In this document: positions 1 to 7,349 of the stretch, in pieces
How positions within the stretch are numbered: the first letter of the stretch is position 1
How the letters are laid out: each line of letters starts with the position of its first letter
Origin: Verrucomicrobiaceae bacterium
GTDB lineage: Bacteria > Verrucomicrobiota > Verrucomicrobiia > Verrucomicrobiales > Verrucomicrobiaceae
NCBI GenBank assembly: GCA_027490195.1
Contig: JAIXYN010000040.1
Coordinates: 1 to 64,000, forward strand
DNA: 64,000 nt
Reading direction: 5' to 3'
Program-made: the position numbers and the translations under genes
Notes under the pieces: model-generated
Databases searched by the model: none
Seen by the model: the letters and a program-made list of their open reading frames with translations, nothing else
Told to the model about the DNA's origin: nothing

Positions 1-171
1 CGCTACTTCACCGATGGCGTGGTGCTGGGCAGCAAGGAGTTTGTGGAAGGCGTCTTCGAGGCGCAGCGGGAACTGTTTGGGCCGAAGAGGAAAAAGGGTG
101 CCCGCCGCATGGCGGAATCGGACGCGCCCTTTTATACTTTGCGGCAGCTGCGCCTCAAGCCCCTGGGATGA
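1..171 (+). CDS. REP-associated tyrosine transposase (RAYT, Y1/IS200-like), C-terminal end only
   Basis: The gene enters from the left edge; only its last 56 residues are visible, in frame 1, ending at TGA 169-171. The tail starts RYFTDGVVLGSKEFVE and contains FGPKRKKGARRM and FYTLRQLRL, which I recognise as the conserved C-terminus of Y1 transposases of the RAYT group common in Verrucomicrobia and Planctomycetes. The catalytic HUH motif and tyrosine would lie upstream of the window and cannot be checked. RAYTs are single-copy, chromosomally resident relatives of IS200 transposases thought to mobilise short palindromic REP sequences. The hairpin- and inverted-repeat-rich spacers just downstream (382-1140, 3655-4174) fit that association, but which repeat it acts on is inference. 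Confidence 0.7.
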   Translation, partial: RYFTDGVVLGSKEFVEGVFEAQRELFGPKRKKGARRMAESDAPFYTLRQLRLKPLG

Positions 172-236
172 ATCAACCCGAGAAAAAACAGGACTAGCCA
201 GCAGGCGCTGCAAAGAGCGATTTGGATTCATTCGAG

Positions 237-380
237 TCACTGATCCGGTGCCGTCATCGGAAAATCCGCACTCGGCGCAGGCTGCCCGGCCATGATCGTT
301 TTCATCTTGGCAATCAGATCAGGATGCTCCGCCGCAAATTCCCGGCTTTCAGCAGGATCCTTCGGGAAAAAAACATGCGA
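237..380 (-). pseudogene. sulfatase C-terminal remnant
   Basis: Reading the minus strand toward a TGA at 239-237 gives a tail with FFPKDPAESREFAAEHPDL, then IAKMKTIM, PAPSADFP. This closely resembles the last about 45 residues of bacterial sulfatases (DPxExxDlAaeHPdivakm..im..a.tPs..FP). No sulfatase body precedes it: at about 380 the frame runs into the inverted terminal repeat of the element at 382-1140. The simplest reading is a sulfatase truncated by insertion or rearrangement, leaving only its 3' end. No start codon or upstream domain is present, so it should not be functional. The call rests on a short match by eye. Confidence 0.5.
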
Positions 381-470
381 GGCATGAACGGCACTTGATG
401 AAGGGAGGGCTTCGTGGATTTCGAGGGCGGGGTGGGGCGACTGAGATCAACGGGTGTGTGGCGGAGCAGC

Positions 471-618
471 ATGCAGACGCTGCTGGTGAGCTTGGTGTGT
501 CACGAGGGCACTGGGTTTGCTTCCCGATCTTATTGCGGGAAACCCAGGGCTACGCTCGCTGAGGCTCGCTTGCCCTAGGCTCAATTATGCCGCCCTTTCA
601 GGGCTCAAGAAGACCGAG
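471..618 (+). repeat. dispersed repeat core, copy 1
   Basis: 148 bp similar by eye over its whole length to 3715-3863. Shared blocks include GCAGACGCTGCTGGTGAGCT, a CTGGGTTTGCTTCCCG block, CGCTCGCTGAGGCTCGCTTG, and ATGCCGCCCTTTCAGGGCTC. Most differences fall in a short central stretch. The complementary CCCAGGGC and GCCCTAGG/GCCCTGGG segments could fold on each other. Confidence 0.65.
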
Positions 619-851
619 CCAGGATGGCCCAAGGATATGATATCATAGGTAGATGAAAACGAGTCTGGAAAGGACCACCTGCAGAGATAGCTTTGCGCTG
701 AAAAAGCATGATGGCTTGTGTGCAATGAAGTTCATTTGTCTGGCCGTCGTTGGGTGGGTGTGGCGACAGTCCGCCCGTCCATCAGCGTGCTGCAACGCAC
801 CACGGCGTACGAACGTCCTGGTGGTCGGGCGGTTTGGCGGAGATGGCGCTG

Positions 852-1109
852 GGCGATGAAATGCCTTGGACGCCAAACACGACCAACCTACAGCCCCGAG
901 CGCCGGGCCTTGCATCTGTTTGGGAACAGATTTCCGCTGCGTCCGGAATACAGGCCTGTTTTAAGTTGTGCGTGGTATGAATGAAGCGAGGCACTCTTTC
1001 GACGCCAAACAACCCCAACCAACGACCGGAGCAGCTCGCTCCCTGCCTGCTCCAGAGGAAATCTGCTGCCAGTGGAGAACAGACCTGTTTTCTACGAATC
1101 GTGGTATGA
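852..1109 (+). repeat. imperfect tandem repeat, two units of about 129 bp
   Basis: Units 852-980 and 981-1109 each contain a GACGCCAAACA block, a GATTTCC/AAATCTGC block and a conserved 30-bp end (951-980 and 1080-1109) of the form CAGRCCTGTTTT-N9-GYGGTATGA. The middles have diverged strongly. The same 30-bp end recurs at 4145-4174, and a degenerate relative lies at about 9017-9040. Confidence 0.5.
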
Positions 1110-1226
1110 AACTGCGTCTTGATCAAGTGCCATTCATGCACGGTATTTCCCTCTGTTTTCCAGAGAATGATTGATCAACACGACGGCTTTGAGGCCGTCT
1201 GGGAACGCTGTCTGCTGGCGATCAAC

Positions 1227-1964
1227 TCAGCGCCCAAACGCGAGCGCGAGTGCAGCATCTCTATGCGATGGATCCACGCTGTTGGTCATGCTGAGTCCGT
1301 GAAATATAGCCATCATCAGAGGAATGCACACAGCAGGAACTTGACGAAAAAGCTTGAGGCTGTTCTTGGGGCGTCCCCAGCCTCGTTGTATGGCCATGAT
1401 CGCCACCAAGTCGCCTGATTCGGTGGTGACCACGGCGTAGGGTGTGATCGTCAAGATGGAAGCGGGGAGTTCTGAACGGTAAACCACCCACTTGACTCCT
1501 TCTAAGTCGATCAGGTGAACAGCCGTGCAGGGTTCCTTTTTTGTTAGGACGAAACTGATGTTCGGGAAGTAGTGAATCGTTCCGATCTGACGTCCTTCGC
1601 CTCTGATCTCATAAAATCGGTGAGGGCTAGGGAGAATGAAGCCACCAAAAGCATCCAGAAAGTGAACTCCCACCTCCCGATCCTCCGAGATGAGTTGATA
1701 GATTGGGTTTCCGCCCAATGGCATTTTCGCGAAAACCTGCTTATTGGTTTCCTGCCCGCGCGCGTGCCCATCTAGACGGAGCCTGATGCTTTCATGAAAC
1801 ACGAAATCGAAGTCATCGAGAACCCTGGTGATCATTTCAGCCGGGCGATCGATCTGCGACCTGCTCAATTGAGACAGCACCTGCTTGAGAGTGGATTCTT
1901 TGCGGATGTCCATCAAGAAGGCTAATTGATACTTTCTAGAGCGCAATCCTCTCATGGCAGCCAA
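1227..1964 (-). CDS. conserved-looking hypothetical protein, 245 aa
   Basis: I do not recognise this protein. It has no signal peptide; the N-terminus is basic and mixed alpha, and the middle (about residues 75-190) is a run of short beta-prone strands such as IYQLISEDREVGVHF, IGTIHYFPNISFVL and ILTITPYAVVT. That pattern is loosely reminiscent of the LURP-one/tubby-like beta-barrel fold, but this is only an impression. It starts 35 bp after the end of the membrane-protein gene at 2000-2917 on the same strand, so the two are probably cotranscribed. Its 3' end abuts the repeat element ending at 1140. Confidence 0.6.
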   Translation of the reverse strand: MAAMRGLRSRKYQLAFLMDIRKESTLKQVLSQLSRSQIDRPAEMITRVLDDFDFVFHESIRLRLDGHARGQETNKQVFAKMPLGGNPIYQLISEDREVGVHFLDAFGGFILPSPHRFYEIRGEGRQIGTIHYFPNISFVLTKKEPCTAVHLIDLEGVKWVVYRSELPASILTITPYAVVTTESGDLVAIMAIQRGWGRPKNSLKLFRQVPAVCIPLMMAIFHGLSMTNSVDPSHRDAALALAFGR

Positions 1965-1999
1965 GCGCGCGCCGTCATGGAAAGCTGGTGGAGTTTGTT

Positions 2000-2917
2000 C
2001 TACTTTCCTGCTGGGGCAGGGATTTTTGTCGCGACGCTCTGGGGACTGGCGACAGCCTGTGAGGCGAGCTTGGCTGGTGCAGGAGGGCTGAAGTAGCTCT
2101 GCAAGAGAGATTTGCAGTCGTCGTCACCCTTGGCGCTGCCCGAACGGAAGGAAGCATTGCCTCCACCGCTCAGGTTCGCGGTGAGGGCGCGATCATAGGC
2201 AAGGACGCCGCGAATGCCGACGGCGACGGTGCGGGGTTGGACTCCGCTGTCGGCGGCAATGTCCATCGCAGTCGAGAGGGCGGCTTCGGCGATGTAGTCT
2301 TTTGCACCCACGCTGAACTTCCGCAGATCGGGCACATGGACGAGGAAGACGCAACGATCATTCGTGAGGTGGCAGTAGGTGAGGAACTCGCCTCCGGTGA
2401 GCGAGACAATGGCTGCGGACTTTCTGGCCTCGATCCCTCTTTGGCGCGCCACTTTCAGGCGTGAGGAGAGCTCGCCCGCCATTTCCTTGGCTTCCGGGGT
2501 GTTACCATGGGTGATCCCGTTCTTGCTGCCCATGATGAGCAGATTGGCCTGATGAAAGGCGTTGGAGCCTGGCTGCCGAGTCCGCTGCATGTCCTTCAGG
2601 GAGGACTGAATGACGGAGATGAGGCACCAGGCAGCAAAGGCGATGCCGAGACCCCACTTCACTTTGCCGATGAGGGAGAGATTGAGCTTGGGCGCGGGTG
2701 CTACAGCTACCGTCTGCTGGAAGTCGCTCTTCTTCCAAGTGCGCGCATAGAGAAAGATGAAAAGCGGGGAAAGCGCCCAGCCTACTTTACGAGCGAGGTC
2801 GAGATCGAATTTGTGGCCAGCCATGGGCATCAAGAACCGCGCGGCGATGATCGTAGCGAGCACAGTGACGCAGAAGACGACAAAACATAGCACAAGACGG
2901 GTGAACCAAACTTTCAT
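2000..2917 (-). CDS. hypothetical membrane protein, 305 aa
   Basis: No family is recognised. Hydrophobic segments at about residues 7-30 (LVLCFVVFCVTVLATIIAA), 46-60 and 87-105 predict two or three inner-membrane helices. The rest (about 110-280) is a soluble domain with a short GGEFLTYCHLTNDRCVFLVHV strand region, ending in an Ala/Pro-rich tail. The start is supported by the promoter-like sequence at 2924-2952, whose predicted transcription start falls at the ATG. It is followed by the 245-residue gene on the same strand, suggesting a two-gene unit of unknown role. Confidence 0.6.
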   Translation of the reverse strand: MKVWFTRLVLCFVVFCVTVLATIIAARFLMPMAGHKFDLDLARKVGWALSPLFIFLYARTWKKSDFQQTVAVAPAPKLNLSLIGKVKWGLGIAFAAWCLISVIQSSLKDMQRTRQPGSNAFHQANLLIMGSKNGITHGNTPEAKEMAGELSSRLKVARQRGIEARKSAAIVSLTGGEFLTYCHLTNDRCVFLVHVPDLRKFSVGAKDYIAEAALSTAMDIAADSGVQPRTVAVGIRGVLAYDRALTANLSGGGNASFRSGSAKGDDDCKSLLQSYFSPPAPAKLASQAVASPQSVATKIPAPAGK

Positions 2918-2923
2918 CCGGAA

Positions 2924-2952
2924 ATGTCCGGTCGAGTGTGGGTCACTGTCAA
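2924..2952 (-). promoter_or_regulatory. candidate promoter of the 2917-1227 pair
   Basis: On the minus strand, a perfect TTGACA (2952-2947) is followed by a 17-bp spacer and GGACAT (2929-2924). The -10 is weak, but +1 would fall at or next to the ATG at 2917, implying a leaderless mRNA. Confidence 0.35.
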
Positions 2953-3069
2953 TATTTTATTATAATTTCCATAAATAAGCCATCACGACTCGCTGGAAAT
3001 AGATAAATAAAACTCTGAAAAGATGCCATGGATTAATAGCATCCGTGCGCGCCAAATTCAGCCCGCATT

Positions 3070-3098
3070 TTGGCGTTCGTGAATCATCAAGCTAGGCA
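3070..3098 (+). promoter_or_regulatory. candidate promoter of the 3140 gene
   Basis: TTGGCG (3070-3075), 17-bp spacer, TAGGCA (3093-3098). It would start transcription near 3105, upstream of the ATG at 3140 and downstream of the alternative ATG at 3098, which supports the later start. Confidence 0.3.
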
Positions 3099-3139
3099 TG
3101 GCTGGTAACACTAAAACCGAAAACAACGAACCAACGAAC

Positions 3140-3598
3140 ATGAAAACACTCCTCTTCCTCTTCTGTATGCTCACAGGCATCAGCGCCACTGCGCAGAGCC
3201 TGCCTGTGAAAATATCCGCTGATAGTGTGATGCTCAAAAAGAGCGGTGAACTCCAAGTCTGGGCCTACAAGCTCAAAATCCAAAATACGGGCAAGGAGTT
3301 GACCAGTCTGGTGCTGAAACACCGCATTTTCCTCCACCATGAAACCGGTCCTCAAGGTGAGGCCCGGTCACCTCTGACCTTCATTGAGAAAAAGATTGAT
3401 GTTCCCCTGCTGAAAGCCGGAGCCACTGAAACGAACACCACCGATGGAATGGAGTTCGTGCTGGATCCCGCCCTCAAGGTCAGTGCGGAGAGAGACATCC
3501 TAAAAGGCATCTGGGTACGACTATTCACAGCGGATGGCAAAGAAGTCGGCTCCTTCGTCAAACCAGCCTCCCTCGCCAAAAAGCAGCCTTGGCAGTAG
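3140..3598 (+). CDS. small secreted protein of unknown function, 152 aa
   Basis: The ATG at 3140 is chosen because it begins a textbook Sec signal peptide, MKTLLFLFCMLTGISATAQ, with probable cleavage after Ala-Gln near residue 19. An in-frame ATG at 3098 would add a polar, non-signal extension. The mature part (about 130 residues) is mostly beta-prone, with LQVWAYKLKIQNTGKELTSL resembling an immunoglobulin-like strand pair, and looks like a single exported domain. No enzyme motif is visible. The gene stands alone between a divergent membrane-protein gene and a repeat element that begins 57 bp after the stop. Confidence 0.65.
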   Translation: MKTLLFLFCMLTGISATAQSLPVKISADSVMLKKSGELQVWAYKLKIQNTGKELTSLVLKHRIFLHHETGPQGEARSPLTFIEKKIDVPLLKAGATETNTTDGMEFVLDPALKVSAERDILKGIWVRLFTADGKEVGSFVKPASLAKKQPWQ

Positions 3599-3654
3599 TC
3601 CGCATTGCGCACAGTCACTCCTCCGATCGAGAAGCAAGATGCGAAAGATGCCGG

Positions 3655-3916
3655 GCATGAATGGCATTTGGTTATGGGAGGGCTTAAGGGAGCAACAGCG
3701 CGCGGCGGAGGTCCATGCAGACGCTGCTGGTGAGCTTGGTGTGTCACGAGTGCGCTGGGTTTGCTTCCCGGCATTGCTGGCTGTAAACCCAGGGCGGCGC
3801 TCGCTGAGGCTCGCTTGCCCTGGGCTACGTTATGCCGCCCTTTCAGGGCTCAAGAAGACCGAGAAAGGGGGGGCGCAAAGGTGCGAACCTGCAGCTTAAT
3901 TAAGTGCCATTCATGC
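3655..3916. repeat. inverted-repeat-bounded element, copy 2 (short form)
   Basis: The ends GCATGAATGGCATTT (3655-3669) and AAGTGCCATTCATGC (3902-3916) form an inverted repeat with 14 of 15 matches and correspond to the ends of copy 1 (382-1140). The interior core 3715-3863 matches 471-618. At 262 bp with no coding capacity of its own, it has the architecture of a MITE or REPIN-like element. No flanking target-site duplication is obvious to me. Confidence 0.55.
3715..3863 (+). repeat. dispersed repeat core, copy 2
   Basis: 149 bp matching 471-618 by eye; see that entry for the shared blocks. The CCCAGGGC...GCCCTGGG pair in this copy is fully complementary and would fold as a stem enclosing the CTCGCTGAGGCTCGC segment. 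Confidence 0.65.
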
Positions 3917-3953
3917 AGGACACTTAGTTGTTTGGAATGATACAACGATTCAT

Positions 3954-4158
3954 TGAAAACGGGTCTGCATCACATTCCAGCCAGAGAAAGCATTCTGCGT
4001 GAGATCGTATTCGAGCCGGGCAGAACTCGCGCCGGCATCGCTACGCGATGAGAGAGCAATCAGGGGGATGCGCCGGCATACGAGGGGTGTTGCTCAACCC
4101 CTCGCTACATGCTGGAATGGCTCCGCCATTCATCCGATCCTATGCAGACCTGTTTTCA
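3954..4158. repeat. 205-bp element with 17-bp inverted ends and internal hairpins
   Basis: TGAAAACGGGTCTGCAT (3954-3970) and ATGCAGACCTGTTTTCA (4142-4158) are inverted repeats with 16 of 17 matches. Inside are two clean hairpins: CGAGGGGT/ACCCCTCG (4081-4104) and GAATGGC-TCC-GCCATTC (4115-4131). The right end runs into the 30-bp conserved sequence (4145-4174) also seen at 951-980 and 1080-1109. With the copy-2 element it fills the 3599-4266 gap, where I see no gene. Confidence 0.5.
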
Positions 4159-4230
4159 TTTGATTGCGGTATGAGATCAGCCTGAAATGGAAATGGCAGC
4201 GCCGATATCTTTGTGAGGTTGTTCTCTCAG

Positions 4231-4246
4231 CGAACCAGTGTTTGGC
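4231..4246 (-). terminator. weak hairpin after lpxD
   Basis: A GGCCC-loop-GGGCC stem lies about 20 bp beyond the lpxD stop on the minus strand. There is no U-run, so termination function is uncertain. Confidence 0.25.
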
Positions 4247-4266
4247 CCTGTTTGGGCCCTGCGTGA

Positions 4267-5304
4267 TCAGGCTGACTTGCTGCCGGCAATTTGGGCGGCC
4301 AGTTCTTTCACCCGTGCCACGAGTTGGGGGAGGCGATTGATGCCGGCAAGACGGCGTTTTTCTTCACCCACGGGGATGGCGGGAAAGCCGAGATAGGTCT
4401 GGCCGCCGGGCAGGTCGCGAGTGACTCCGCAACGTGCGGCGAGGGTGCTCTGTGAACCGACATGCACATGGCCGGCGATGCCGACCTGGGCGGCAATGAC
4501 GACGTAATCTCCAATGATGGCACTGCCGGCAATGGCGGTGCAGGCAACGATGATGCAGTGTTTGCCGATGACGACGTTGTGACCGATCTGCACGAGGTTG
4601 TCGATCTTGGTCCCCTCCCCGATCCAGGTGCGGCCAAAGCGGGCGCGATCTATGGTGCTGCCAGCTCCGATCTCTACGTCATTGTCGATCTGCACGATGC
4701 CGGCTTGACGTACTTTGCGATGGCGGCCCTGACCAAATTCATAGCCGAAGCCATCGGCACCGATGACGGTGCCGGAATGGAGAAACACCTTTTCTCCGAG
4801 GATGCATTCGGCATGCACGGTAGAATTTGCATGGAGGCGGGACCCTTTGCCGATGATGACATTGCGGCCGACAAAACAACCGGGGCCAATCTCGACTTCA
4901 TCTCCGAGTTCCACACCGGATTCGATGACGGCATTGGGCCCGATGCACACATGAGCGGGATCAAATTTGACACCTTCGGCGACCACTGCGGACGGATGGA
5001 CTCCGGGGGCAAAGGGGGCAGGCTGGAAGCCATACGTTTCCACAATCTTCTCAAAGGAGCGTGAAGGATCTGAGACTGCGATGCAGGAGGCGTTCGGTGG
5101 GAATTCCGTCCAACCCAGGGGCACGAGGATGGCGCTGGCCTTCGTGTTCACCAGTCTCTCATTGTAACGTGGGTCGTGGAAAAAACTCAGGTCTCCAGCA
5201 ATGGCTTCTTTCAAGGATGCAAAACCTGTGATCTGCCCGGAGGGATCGCCGCACAAAACAGTTCCTCCGACCAGGGTGGCAAGATTGGAGAGCGCGATTT
5301 TCAT
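4267..5304 (-). CDS. lpxD: UDP-3-O-acylglucosamine N-acyltransferase LpxD
   Basis: Third step of lipid A synthesis: transfers a 3-hydroxyacyl chain from acyl-ACP to the 2-amino group of UDP-3-O-acylglucosamine, in the cytoplasm. At 345 residues it has the usual length. Residues 1-100 form the uridine-binding N-terminal domain (SLKEAIAGDLSFFHDPRYN). Residues about 101-300 are left-handed beta-helix hexapeptide repeats (IGPNAVIESGVELGDEVEIG), and the C-terminus is helical. The catalytic histidine is H242 in QIGHN; GADGFGYEF (about 182-190) is the conserved acyl-chain/substrate loop. It lies 74 bp downstream of homoserine dehydrogenase on the same strand rather than among other lipid A genes. 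It implies an LPS- or lipid A-containing outer membrane. Confidence 0.95.
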   Translation of the reverse strand: MKIALSNLATLVGGTVLCGDPSGQITGFASLKEAIAGDLSFFHDPRYNERLVNTKASAILVPLGWTEFPPNASCIAVSDPSRSFEKIVETYGFQPAPFAPGVHPSAVVAEGVKFDPAHVCIGPNAVIESGVELGDEVEIGPGCFVGRNVIIGKGSRLHANSTVHAECILGEKVFLHSGTVIGADGFGYEFGQGRHRKVRQAGIVQIDNDVEIGAGSTIDRARFGRTWIGEGTKIDNLVQIGHNVVIGKHCIIVACTAIAGSAIIGDYVVIAAQVGIAGHVHVGSQSTLAARCGVTRDLPGGQTYLGFPAIPVGEEKRRLAGINRLPQLVARVKELAAQIAGSKSA

Positions 5305-5378
5305 GAACGGTATAATCTCATTATTGGAGCCTCATTCCACGGCAATTTTTACCGGTGGAACATTTGTCACTCAAGCCA

Positions 5379-6701
5379 CTAACCCTGCAATGTTTCCACG
5401 CGCATCCAGCTTGGATCACAGCGGACACACTTGAGCTGACTGATGGCGGCCAGAGCCGACTTCATGTCGCCGAGACGTGCGTCGTGGATCATGAGCACGA
5501 GTGAAGTTTCGCCACTGGTGTCTTCAAGATCTTCCGGCTGAATCATGGAAGAAATGCCAATCCCACGCTCGCCCAGCGCTGTGGCGACTTGAGCCAGCAC
5601 ACCTGGAACGTCGTCAACGGTGAGCCGCAAATAGTAATGAGAGACGGTGTCATCCGCAGGCTTTGATTTGCCATAGAGACCATGCGGCACGAAACCGCTG
5701 TGGCGTGCTCCGTGCATCAAAACAGCGGCGGCTTCGCAAAGGTCGCTGATTACGCTGCTGCTGGTGGGGTCCTGACCGGCACCACGTCCGTAGAACAAGG
5801 TCTCGCCCACCACGTCACCATTCACGAGGACGGCATTGAAGGCACCGCTGACATTGGCCAGGACATGTGAAAGAGGAACCAAGGAGGGCTGTGTGCGCAC
5901 CTCGACGAGACCGTTTTCGTCGGCACGGATGACCGAAAGAAGCTTGATGGTGTAGCCCAGGCGCTCGGCAAAACGGAAATCCGTGATGTTCACGCGGTCC
6001 ACGCCTTCCACATGAACCTTGTCCTGTGGAATCCAGAATCCGTAGCTGAGGGAGGCGAGAATGATGGCTTTGTGAGCAGCATCCCAGCCGCTGACATCCA
6101 GCGTGGGATCTGCCTCGGCATAGCCTTTGTCCTGAGCCTCCTGCAAAGCAGCCGCATAGCTGAGGCCGGCCTGCGACATGCGCGTGAGGATGTAATTGCA
6201 GGTGCCATTGATGATGCCGTGAATGGAGCGGATATGATTTCCCACCAGCCCCTCCTGCAGCACCTGGATGATGGGAATCCCACCTGCGACGGCTGCTTCG
6301 AAATAGATCGGCACGCCGCATTCCTCGGCTAGGGCAAACAATTCCTTCCCGCGCTCTGCGAGCAGGGCCTTGTTGCCGGTCACGACGATTTTTTTGGCCC
6401 GCAGCGCGGCCGCCACGAGATCGTAAGCGATGGTTGTGCCACCGATCAGTTCGACGATCACGGGGATGGCCGGATCGTTGACCAGTTCCTTCCAGTCTGT
6501 GGTGAGCATGGCCGCAGGCACCTCGACATCCCGCGCGCGGTCAAGATCACGCACGGCGACTTTGGAAATATGAAGCTCGGCCCCGATGCGCTGACTGATG
6601 AGGGAGCGATTCTTTTGCAGATTCTTGAACACTCCCGCCCCGACGTTGCCTAAACCGGCCAAGCCTATGTGGATAATACGCGGAGAACTGACGTTGGACA
6701 T
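5379..6701 (-). CDS. hom: homoserine dehydrogenase
   Basis: Reduces aspartate semialdehyde to homoserine with NAD(P)H, the branch point to threonine, isoleucine and methionine. The 440-residue protein is the monofunctional form. The nucleotide-binding loop GLAGLGNVG (13-21) opens a Rossmann domain; the substrate and catalytic region includes GIINGTCNYILTRM and ADPTLDVSGWDAAHK. A C-terminal ACT domain (about 355-435, beginning YYLRLTVDDVPGVLAQVA) is the usual site for threonine feedback. The ATG at 6701 gives MSNVSSPRIIHIGLAGLG, a normal distance to the Rossmann loop. No aspartokinase or thrB/thrC lies beside it. Confidence 0.95.
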   Translation of the reverse strand: MSNVSSPRIIHIGLAGLGNVGAGVFKNLQKNRSLISQRIGAELHISKVAVRDLDRARDVEVPAAMLTTDWKELVNDPAIPVIVELIGGTTIAYDLVAAALRAKKIVVTGNKALLAERGKELFALAEECGVPIYFEAAVAGGIPIIQVLQEGLVGNHIRSIHGIINGTCNYILTRMSQAGLSYAAALQEAQDKGYAEADPTLDVSGWDAAHKAIILASLSYGFWIPQDKVHVEGVDRVNITDFRFAERLGYTIKLLSVIRADENGLVEVRTQPSLVPLSHVLANVSGAFNAVLVNGDVVGETLFYGRGAGQDPTSSSVISDLCEAAAVLMHGARHSGFVPHGLYGKSKPADDTVSHYYLRLTVDDVPGVLAQVATALGERGIGISSMIQPEDLEDTSGETSLVLMIHDARLGDMKSALAAISQLKCVRCDPSWMRVETLQG

Positions 6702-6863
6702 GGTGGATAAGAAGCCGGAATTGAGGGGCCGTAGTCATGGCGGAGACGCAGTGAACGCGCAAGCGAGAAGGCGGGGATTGAGAAACCCAGCAAAGCCCTT
6801 ACTTAAGACCGAGGAAAAGACTGAAAATGAAATCTTCGGATCTATTTTGAAACAAAAAAAACC

Positions 6864-6893
6864 TTGTTCAACCCGGGGTGGGACTGATAAATA
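6864..6893 (+). promoter_or_regulatory. candidate promoter of the small PEP-CTERM gene
   Basis: TTGTTC (6864-6869), 18-bp spacer, TAAATA (6888-6893), 14 bp before the ATG. The region is AT-rich compared with its surroundings; the boxes are imperfect. Confidence 0.25.
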
Positions 6894-6906
6894 TTTACTT
6901 AAATTC

Positions 6907-7146
6907 ATGTCATTTCGTTCCTTCATATACTGGTTGGTTTGCAGCATAGCTGCCGCGATCGCTGTGGGTGCGACCGAACCTGACACGGCAGCAACTTTGG
7001 ATCTATCCCTGCCTAAGACTGCCGTCAGCAATGTGGTCGCAGTACCGGAACCTAGCCGCGCGTTCCTGCTTTTTGCTGGTATCATGGCCATGGCGTTTAC
7101 CTACCGCCACGCGTGGCTGAGCTGGAAGCGCAGTGCTCAAGTCTGA
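6907..7146 (+). CDS. very small PEP-CTERM sorting-domain protein, 79 aa
   Basis: The ATG at 6907 begins a Sec-type signal (residues about 1-21, SFIYWLVCSIAAAIAVGA), followed by only about 25 mature residues. Then comes a PEP-CTERM-like tail: VPEPSR (about 46-51), a hydrophobic segment AFLLFAGIMAMAF, and a basic end YRHAWLSWKRSAQV. PEP-CTERM tails are recognised by exosortase, which cleaves near the PEP motif during export. The mature product would be a peptide of about 25-30 residues, far smaller than usual substrates. It lies between hom (divergent) and ggt. It may be a genuine peptide or the remnant of a larger surface protein. Confidence 0.6.
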   Translation: MSFRSFIYWLVCSIAAAIAVGATEPDTAATLDLSLPKTAVSNVVAVPEPSRAFLLFAGIMAMAFTYRHAWLSWKRSAQV

Positions 7147-7252
7147 GTCACCGAATCATCGCGCCGCAGATTGATTCATGAAAAAGAGCGCTGCGGGAGA
7201 GCGAAGTGCTTGGGATCTTGAGGTTGTTCTGGAAGGTGCGGCGCTTCCCAGA

Positions 7253-7268
7253 GTGAGCTAAAGCTCAC
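7253..7268. promoter_or_regulatory. perfect 6-bp inverted repeat upstream of ggt
   Basis: GTGAGC-TAAA-GCTCAC, about 80 bp before the ggt start and beyond the PEP-CTERM stop. There is no T-run, so it is more operator-like than terminator-like. Function unknown. Confidence 0.25.
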
Positions 7269-7313
7269 GAGTACTTTGGACCGCCTGCCCACCTGTTTGG
7301 GTGAGCTTTTTGA

Positions 7314-7342
7314 TTCGACGCATCTGATGCCTCGACTAGCAT
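7314..7342 (+). promoter_or_regulatory. candidate promoter of ggt
   Basis: TTCGAC (7314-7319), 17-bp spacer, TAGCAT (7337-7342). The predicted +1 coincides with the ATG at 7350, and no Shine-Dalgarno sequence is visible, consistent with a leaderless mRNA. Confidence 0.3.
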
Positions 7343-7349
7343 CGGCGAT

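Larger units (their letters stand above)
382..1140. repeat. inverted-repeat-bounded element, copy 1 (long form)
   Basis: The left end GCATGAACGGCACTT (382-396) and right end AAGTGCCATTCATGC (1125-1139) are inverted repeats with 14 of 15 matches. The same pair of ends bounds the shorter copy at 3655-3916. An interior core at 471-618 is clearly similar to 3715-3863, including the run ending in CAGGGCTCAAGAAGACCGAG. Copy 1 carries about 500 bp that copy 2 lacks, including the tandem repeat at 852-1109. I see no credible coding region in 172-1226 apart from the sulfatase remnant; the open frames present overlap the repeats and look like no protein family. Confidence 0.55.

Noticed and set aside
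782-1141. Open frame of 119 codons on the minus strand
   Set aside because: It lies across the tandem repeat and inverted-repeat end, is rich in Arg/Cys/Trp/His typical of non-coding GC-rich DNA, and has no initiation signal.
5315-5345. Inverted repeat in the hom-lpxD gap as a terminator
   Set aside because: TTCCAC/GTGGAA arms with an AT-rich loop lack a U-run, and both genes are on the same strand with only 74 bp between; evidence is too thin to annotate.
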